Shown here in pieces: positions 58,612-64,000 of a stretch of DNA of 64,000 nucleotides. Below the pieces are notes generated by a model. It had not been told where the DNA came from, did not search any database, and saw only the letters and a program-made list of their open reading frames with translations. Positions within the stretch are counted from its first letter, which is position 1. Each line of letters starts with the position of its first letter. The stretch comes from JBBQNJ01 sp038329845 (GTDB taxonomy: Bacteria; Planctomycetota; Phycisphaerae; Tepidisphaerales; Tepidisphaeraceae), in contig JBBQNJ010000009.1 of assembly GCA_038329845.1 (NCBI GenBank), forward strand, positions 15,899 through 79,898, written 5' to 3'. A program made the translations under genes and the position numbers.

Positions 58612-60981
58612 ATGCCAGGCTTGTATCGGCGTCGCTGCGTCGTTCCCGCCCTCCGTTCGTCCTGCTTCATCGAGACCCTCGAGCCGCGCACCTTGCTGAC
58701 GACGGTTTCCAACGTTGCCGAGCTGGTCAACGCCGTCAACAACGGTCCGATCAATGACATCATCACCGTCAATCCCGGCGTCTACGCCCTGACGGCGCCA
58801 TTGAAACCCAGGGCGGGGATGACCATCCAAGGCGCCGGTGCCGAGACGACGATCCTCACCGGTGCCGCATCGTGGAACCCCGGGACGGCGGCGCTGCCCG
58901 AAGGGGGCGTGACCACCAGCGCCATCAACCGCAATGCCTATCTGTTCAGCTTCGCCGATTCGACAGTGAACGTGAAGATTCTGGACATGAAGCTGAGCGG
59001 ACCACAGCTTCACGGCGCGCTGTTCGGCTACAACTGCGACGGGCTGGAGCTGGCCCACCTCACCGTCCAGGATTTTCTCTGGAGCGGCGTGCGAACCTTC
59101 TCGATGGACAACGCGAACATCCATGACAACCAGTTCATCGACGCCGGCGGGCGCTGGCAGACCGGCGGCGTGCCGGGCACGACCGGCGGGACCACCGGCG
59201 GGGCGATCTACGTCACGTGGATGAACACCTCGCAGATCTGGAACAATCGCTTCGACCGGACCACCACCGCCCCGGAACGCAACTTCTACGGCATCAAGGG
59301 ACGCCAGGGCAACAATTCGCGCATCCACCACAACACCATCAACGTCAACTTCTCCATCGAGTTTCCTCACGAGAACGACAAGTACGTCGAGATCGACCAC
59401 AACTACATGGTGGGAACCGTCTCGATCCCCAAGTACGGCGGGGGCACGGTCCCGGCCGGGGGATATACTTTCCATATCCACCACAACTATTTCGCCAGCT
59501 CCTACGCCCTGGAATGGAGCCGCAACGGGGCCGAGATCGACCACAACCTGTTCGACTTCTCGACCGCCAAGGACGTGGGCAATCTCATCACCGACTTCGC
59601 CTCCGGCTCCGACACCGCGGGCAACGGCCCGACCCTCTTCCACGACAATCTGATCAAGAATCCCGGCCGGGGATTGTTCAACAGCAATGGGCATCTGAAC
59701 GATAATTTCCGGTTCTACAACAACCACGTGATCGGCAACACCACCCTCACGCCGCGCACCGAAGGGATGTTCGGGTTCCCCACGGCAACCCACTTCGCCA
59801 CCGTCGCCATCACCGACAATATCTTCCAGTTCAATGGCCTGGCGCGCCCGCTGCTGCGCAATTCGGCCAGCTCCGCGGCCACCATCGCCAACAATACGCT
59901 GATCAACGTCAGCGACTCGGGCAACTACGCAAACCCGGACACCGGTGCCGTCCGCGGACCCACCGAGCCGCTGCTGTTCGCCGTCGGGGTTAATGACGGC
60001 TACACGGTCGATGGCTGGAACCTGATTGTCGCGCCGGCGGCACCGTCGGGGCTGACAGCCACGGCGATCTCCTCCAGCCGCATCGATCTGGCATGGACCG
60101 ACAACAGCTCCAACGAGACGGGATTCAAGATCGAAAGAAGGACCGGCCCGGCCGGCGAGTGGGTGTTGATCGCCACCACCGCGGCGGATGTCGCCGCCTA
60201 TGCGGATGCCGGCCTGACGCCGGGAACGACGTACTTCTATCGCCTCAGCGCCACCAACGCGGCGGGCGACTCGGGGATCACCGCCCCGGTCGGCGCGACG
60301 ACGACGCAGGCATGGGGGATTTTCTCCGCCACCGCCGACATCGGCGCCGTCGCCGCGACCGGCGCCGCGAGCTACGCCGGCGGTGCCTACCAAGTCAGCG
60401 GATCGGGAGCGGACATCTGGGGCAAAGCAGACGAGTTCCGGTTCGTCTACGCGACGGTGAGCGGCGATGCGACGCTGATCGCCCGAGTGGCGTCAGTGCA
60501 GAACACCAACGCCTGGTCCAAGGCGGGCGTGATGATCCGCGAGTCGCTGGCGAGCACTGCGAAAAACGCTTTCGTGGCGGTGACGGCCTCCAATGGCGTC
60601 AGCTTCCAGCGCCGAACCGCCAGCGGTGGATCCAGTGCCAGCACCAAGGTCGCCGCAATCAAAGCGCCCTATTGGGTCAAACTGGTGCGATCGGGAAGCC
60701 TTTTCAGCGCGTATCGTTCCGCCGACGGCGCCACCTGGACGGCGATCGGCAAGGCCGTCACGATCTCCATGGGATCCACGGTCTACGTCGGGCTGGCCGT
60801 CACCAGCCACGCCGACGGCAAGCTGTGCGCTGCGGTCTTTGACCGGGTTTCGACCATCCCGACGATAGGCGGCGTCGCGGCGGTCGCGGCGGTCGCGGCG
60901 AAGGCCCCGGCGCTCAGCGCAACCCCGCAGCGCATCAGCCGCCTGTGGCCAATGAATTTCGACACCGAAATAATCGCTTGA
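58612..60981 (+). CDS. Secreted planctomycete beta-helix/FN3/DUF1349-like exoprotein
   Basis: The 789-residue protein has a short N-terminus ending in the planctomycete signature FIETLEPRTLLT (about 20-31). A right-handed beta-helix (about 35-450) with a pectate-lyase-like layout follows: FGYNCDGLELAHLTVQDFLW, IHHNTINVNFSIEFPHENDK, EIDHNLFDFS. Then come an FN3 domain (475-560, PSGLTATAISSSRIDLAWTD) and a concanavalin/DUF1349-like domain (565-740, GVMIRESLAS, GVSFQRR, VYVGLAVTSHADG). It probably binds or cleaves polysaccharide. ATG 58612 has GGGAGATC upstream. The C-terminal domain is the intact relative of the pseudogene at 44699-45255. Confidence 0.85.
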   Translation: MPGLYRRRCVVPALRSSCFIETLEPRTLLTTVSNVAELVNAVNNGPINDIITVNPGVYALTAPLKPRAGMTIQGAGAETTILTGAASWNPGTAALPEGGVTTSAINRNAYLFSFADSTVNVKILDMKLSGPQLHGALFGYNCDGLELAHLTVQDFLWSGVRTFSMDNANIHDNQFIDAGGRWQTGGVPGTTGGTTGGAIYVTWMNTSQIWNNRFDRTTTAPERNFYGIKGRQGNNSRIHHNTINVNFSIEFPHENDKYVEIDHNYMVGTVSIPKYGGGTVPAGGYTFHIHHNYFASSYALEWSRNGAEIDHNLFDFSTAKDVGNLITDFASGSDTAGNGPTLFHDNLIKNPGRGLFNSNGHLNDNFRFYNNHVIGNTTLTPRTEGMFGFPTATHFATVAITDNIFQFNGLARPLLRNSASSAATIANNTLINVSDSGNYANPDTGAVRGPTEPLLFAVGVNDGYTVDGWNLIVAPAAPSGLTATAISSSRIDLAWTDNSSNETGFKIERRTGPAGEWVLIATTAADVAAYADAGLTPGTTYFYRLSATNAAGDSGITAPVGATTTQAWGIFSATADIGAVAATGAASYAGGAYQVSGSGADIWGKADEFRFVYATVSGDATLIARVASVQNTNAWSKAGVMIRESLASTAKNAFVAVTASNGVSFQRRTASGGSSASTKVAAIKAPYWVKLVRSGSLFSAYRSADGATWTAIGKAVTISMGSTVYVGLAVTSHADGKLCAAVFDRVSTIPTIGGVAAVAAVAAKAPALSATPQRISRLWPMNFDTEIIA

Positions 60982-61275
60982 CGCCAGCCCTCGCCCCGGC
61001 GGTGTCGGCGCGGATGGCTCCGAGAAATCGGCAAGCGATTTTACACCGTCACGTCTGGTGCCGCTGGTGTTCTCACCAGCGGAATCGCCGAATCGCCACG
61101 CGACCCCGAATCGTCGATGGGGATACCGTCGGCATTTGAATGCCACACTCGCCTGCGCCAACGAGGGCGGCGATTCCCCCGCCGAAATGACCTGGGACGC
61201 GAGGGGGGCGTTTCTGCTAAGATCGGTGCTGTTCGGGCCGGCGGACGGCCCGCGGCGTCATGGAGATGGTTCGCT
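60982..61275. other. Intergenic region before the HisKA_2 kinase
   Basis: No gene is supported. GCTGGTG/CACCAGC (61063-61080) is a perfect 7-bp stem with a 4-base loop, 82 bases after the exoprotein stop. It lacks a T-tract, so a terminator role is only possible. Confidence 0.35.
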
Positions 61276-63888
61276 GTGACCGATGCGAATGCCCAATCCG
61301 CTTCCCCGACCGCCCTCGAGCCGCCGAGCCGGTTGCCGATGGTCATTTTGCCCTTGATCTGGCTGGCTATGTTGCTGGGGTTGACGGTGGTGGTATGGCA
61401 GATCGAACGTCACGAGCGCGAACAAAGTAAAGAATCGAAAGCCGCGGCGTTGCGCGGGCAGTATGCCCGGCGAATCGAGCGCATCGTGGACGACTGGGTG
61501 CGGCCGCTGCGACGGCTGCGCCGCGATCGCCTGCTGGGAAGTCTGCAAACCCAGGCCGAGTTTGTCCGCGCTGCCGGCACGACTCAGCAGGAGCTGCGCA
61601 GCCTGCCGTTGATCCTCTGGGTCGACGCCGCCGGCGTCTGCCGATTCATCTCGCCCGCGCCCGCCAACGAAGGCTCGATCGGGACGTTCATCGCGGCCGA
61701 CCCGGCGCTGGGCGCATGTTTTGATGGCGCGGCCCGAACGCTTCAGCCGTTCGCCGGACCGGTGCAGGTGATCGAGGACCCTTCCGGCCCGGACCCGCAA
61801 CTGCCAGTGGCCGTGCCGGTCGTCGCCGTCGACGGCGATGAGTCCAACTTTCACGGCGCGGTGGTGGCGCTGATTTCGGTTCGGGCCTTGAGTGATGAGC
61901 TGGACCAGCCACGCCAGCGGCAGTCGCTGAGTCTGACCCTGATGGACGACGCCACGCGGATCATGGGTCCGCCGGTTCCCGACGAACATGGGGCCAAGCT
62001 CGATCGCCACGACACGGTGGTAAAAGTTCTCAATCGCCAATGGCTGCTGCACGCGGCGCCGGTGGCCGAAGAAGCAGCGGACGACCGCGACGCGGCGTGG
62101 GTGTTGTACGGCGGGATTCTCTTGTCCGTCCTGGCATCGTTGGCGGCGTTTCAGCATTTGCTGCATCGCTGGCGCGACGCCGCCGCCGTCCGCGCTGACT
62201 TAGCGGCGTTAGAGTCACTCAACGAACTGTCCACCTCGATCAGCGGCCGGCTGGGTGGCGGAAAAGAAGTTCTCGATGCCCTGGCTAACCGCGCCCGTGA
62301 GCTGCTGGGGATGGCGATGTCGAACGTCGCGGTTCTCGGCCCCGACGGAAAAACGCTGCAATACGTTGCGATCAGCGGGATCGCGGCCGAGCGCCATTGC
62401 CGCGAGATCGCCGTGGAGGAGGCACCGGCATCGGCCACGGCCCTAAGCACGCACCGCGTCCTGGTGATCGACGACATCGACAAGACGCCCGACGCAGTCA
62501 ACGCCCGGCAGCTTCGGCTCGCCGGGGCGCGGGCTTTTCTGGCGATCCCGCTGCGGATCGAGAACCGCCCGATCGGCGTGTTGTCCATGGCCGATCCCTC
62601 GCCGCGGCGGTTCACCACGCGGGATCTTCGTCTGGCCGAGCTGCTCGGCAGCCAGGCATCGGTGCTGCTGGCCAATCACCGCCTTTACGAGCAAATGCAC
62701 GATGCCCTGCGCACCCAGCAGCGACTGCTCGACCAACGCGAGCGGCTCAACGGGTTGCTCAACGCCATTTATGATGCCTCATCGGTTCAGGAGGTACTGG
62801 ACAAGATCGTCACCCTGGCCCCGGCGAGGCTCGAGGTCGATGGATGCACGATTCATCTGGTTGAGGACGATCCGGCGTTTTTGAAAGTCGCCGCCGCCAG
62901 CGGGCGAGGCGCTGCGCAAATCCTCGGCTTCCGCTACGAAGTGGCCGGCACCCATGTCGAGCGGGTCTTCCGCGATGGACAACTGCTGGTGATTCCCGAC
63001 GCGGCGAACGATCCCTTGCAGCACATGGTCTTTCGCGCTGTGCGTCAACCGGGCGCCCTGGCGCTGCTCCCGCTGTTCGCCTCGGACCGTAAACGCCTGG
63101 GGCTGTTGGTGCTGGTCCGTCGAACCCCCGGGACCTTCGATAGCGACCTGCTGAACCTGGCGATACTGCTTTCCGTGCGGGCAGCGGCAGCGCTGGAAAA
63201 TACCAGGCTCTACGAGCAGTTGCGCCGAAGCGCCCAGACCCAGGCCACATTCTTGCGCGAGTTGAATCATCGGGTTAAAAACAATCTCAGCGCCATCGTC
63301 GCACTGTTGACCATCGACGAGCCGGAACTGGGGCCCAAGGCTCGGCAGTGGCTGGATCGCGCCATCGCCCGGATTCGCACCATGGCCCGCACCCACGAGC
63401 TGTTCACCGGCGAACTGGGTCGGGTGAGCCTGGATCGACTCATCGGACATGTGCTGGCGTCGCTGGCCGTGGCAAAGCCCGCGGAGGTGGAGTTTCGCAC
63501 CACACTCGAGGCCCCGGACATCACGCTCTCAGCCGACCATGCGGTCGGCCTGGCGATGGCCTTGCATGAACTGTGCTATAATGCCCTGGTTCACGGCGTC
63601 GGGCGCTCGGGCGCGATCGACGTGGTGGCCAGACAGGCGGATGAGGTCTTGTGCCTCGAGGTGATCGACGAAGGTGATGGCGAGGCTGTCGTCGGCGGAT
63701 CCGAAGTTCATTCCCGAACGGGACTGGGACTGACGCTGGTGTCCGGACTGGTCCATCGCGAGCTCGGCGGGCGATTCGCCTTCGGGCCGCGCCCCGACGG
63801 GCGCGGCAGTCGGGCCGTCATCGAGATCCCCGCTTCAGTCCTAACCGAAACGCCCGCGAACCCCCTAACCAAGGATGCATCCGTATGA
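61276..63888 (+). CDS. GAF-containing sensor kinase of the HisKA_2 family
   Basis: The 870-residue protein has TM1 (about 17-38), an extracytoplasmic sensor, TM2 (275-295), and two GAF domains (about 310-460, LAALESLNELSTSISGRLGG; and 500-650, YDASSVQEVLDKIVTLAPAR). HisKA_2 has FLRELNHRVKNNLSAIVALL (His about 663), and the HATPase has LAMALHELCYNALVHG and TGLGLTLVSGLV. HisKA_2 kinases usually act with ANTAR or PhyR-like regulators. GTG 61276 was chosen because GGAGATGG precedes it and the hydrophobic helix follows; the frame is open 53 codons upstream. The stop overlaps the ATG of the next gene. Confidence 0.9.
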   Translation: MTDANAQSASPTALEPPSRLPMVILPLIWLAMLLGLTVVVWQIERHEREQSKESKAAALRGQYARRIERIVDDWVRPLRRLRRDRLLGSLQTQAEFVRAAGTTQQELRSLPLILWVDAAGVCRFISPAPANEGSIGTFIAADPALGACFDGAARTLQPFAGPVQVIEDPSGPDPQLPVAVPVVAVDGDESNFHGAVVALISVRALSDELDQPRQRQSLSLTLMDDATRIMGPPVPDEHGAKLDRHDTVVKVLNRQWLLHAAPVAEEAADDRDAAWVLYGGILLSVLASLAAFQHLLHRWRDAAAVRADLAALESLNELSTSISGRLGGGKEVLDALANRARELLGMAMSNVAVLGPDGKTLQYVAISGIAAERHCREIAVEEAPASATALSTHRVLVIDDIDKTPDAVNARQLRLAGARAFLAIPLRIENRPIGVLSMADPSPRRFTTRDLRLAELLGSQASVLLANHRLYEQMHDALRTQQRLLDQRERLNGLLNAIYDASSVQEVLDKIVTLAPARLEVDGCTIHLVEDDPAFLKVAAASGRGAAQILGFRYEVAGTHVERVFRDGQLLVIPDAANDPLQHMVFRAVRQPGALALLPLFASDRKRLGLLVLVRRTPGTFDSDLLNLAILLSVRAAAALENTRLYEQLRRSAQTQATFLRELNHRVKNNLSAIVALLTIDEPELGPKARQWLDRAIARIRTMARTHELFTGELGRVSLDRLIGHVLASLAVAKPAEVEFRTTLEAPDITLSADHAVGLAMALHELCYNALVHGVGRSGAIDVVARQADEVLCLEVIDEGDGEAVVGGSEVHSRTGLGLTLVSGLVHRELGGRFAFGPRPDGRGSRAVIEIPASVLTETPANPLTKDASV

Positions 63889-64000
63889 CCAGCCGATCCC
63901 CTTCCACCACCGCCGCCGCCTCCACCGCCGCCACCGCCGCCACCGCCTCGGTTTCCGCCCCCCCGGTTTCCGCCCCCCCGGTTCCCGCCCCCCCGGTTTC
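63885..64000 (+). CDS. Partial gene coupled to the HisKA_2 kinase (N-terminus only)
   Basis: ATG 63885 overlaps the kinase TGA (ATGA). The visible 38 codons are a low-complexity Ala/Thr/Ser segment followed by four V(S/P)APP repeats (15-bp DNA unit GTTTCCGCCCCCCCG from about 63949). The gene runs off the window. By context it could be the cognate response regulator with a disordered N-terminal extension, but no domain is visible yet. Confidence 0.55.
   Translation, partial: MTSRSPSTTAAASTAATAATASVSAPPVSAPPVPAPPV

Overview
The window is GC-rich bacterial DNA, most likely from a planctomycete and probably a Phycisphaerae-type lineage (class is inference). The main evidence is two large secreted proteins carrying the planctomycete N-terminal signatures SLEGRRMLS (38242-40869) and IETLEPRTLLT (58612-60981). 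Large PAS/GAF sensor kinases, FHA-type signalling, parallel beta-helix exoproteins and an rpmH that is not beside rnpA fit the same picture.

Layout. 1-4292 is a decayed mobile or defence island ending at a tRNA-Asp. It holds a remnant of a type III DNA methyltransferase, a damaged HTH regulator gene, and three 5' fragments of the same GIY-YIG/helicase restriction-type gene. These are interleaved with a DUF433/DUF5615 toxin-antitoxin pair, a nucleotidyltransferase pair, and the C-terminus of a tyrosine integrase beside the tRNA. 4293-9394 holds hairpin repeats, a chimeric FHA-kinase/ABC-permease gene, ychF, a yqgE-like gene, GC-rich minisatellites, tRNA-Arg and tRNA-Ala. 9431-13644 is a copper module (CopA, two CopD-like membrane proteins, one orphan). 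13737-19297 is a CheR-like methyltransferase coupled to a 1656-residue hybrid kinase with seven PAS domains. 19675-21081 is flagellin, whose leader has a CsrA-site-like hairpin.

21586-35758 is a ten-gene minus-strand exopolysaccharide operon. It encodes a BY-kinase/chain-length protein, a priming sugar transferase, a flippase, a glycosyltransferase, a polymerase, a dehydrogenase/RraA-aldolase pair, two ATP-grasp ligases and a FemAB/GNAT fusion. The last five suggest that the polymer or a precursor is decorated with an amino or hydroxy acid. A secreted GH9 glycosidase lies just upstream. 37906-47828 holds mainly envelope genes: a small ORF with a possibly leaderless start, an RTX/PKD/beta-helix exoprotein, a HEAT-repeat protein with a small membrane partner, a TPR lipoprotein with a clear terminator, a decayed adhesion-type domain, and a second beta-helix protein.

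48483-50962 is dnaX-ybaB. dnaX contains an A10 slippery run placed so that a slip either way ends translation at once, as expected for tau/gamma production. Next come two tandem 36- and 38-residue lipoprotein genes, a SpoIVB-type S55 peptidase overlapped by a propeller-type exported protein, rpmH, and a histidine kinase. The window ends with a beta-helix/FN3 exoprotein and a HisKA_2 kinase coupled to a partial gene running off the end. Assignments rest on reading motifs by eye; no database search was run.
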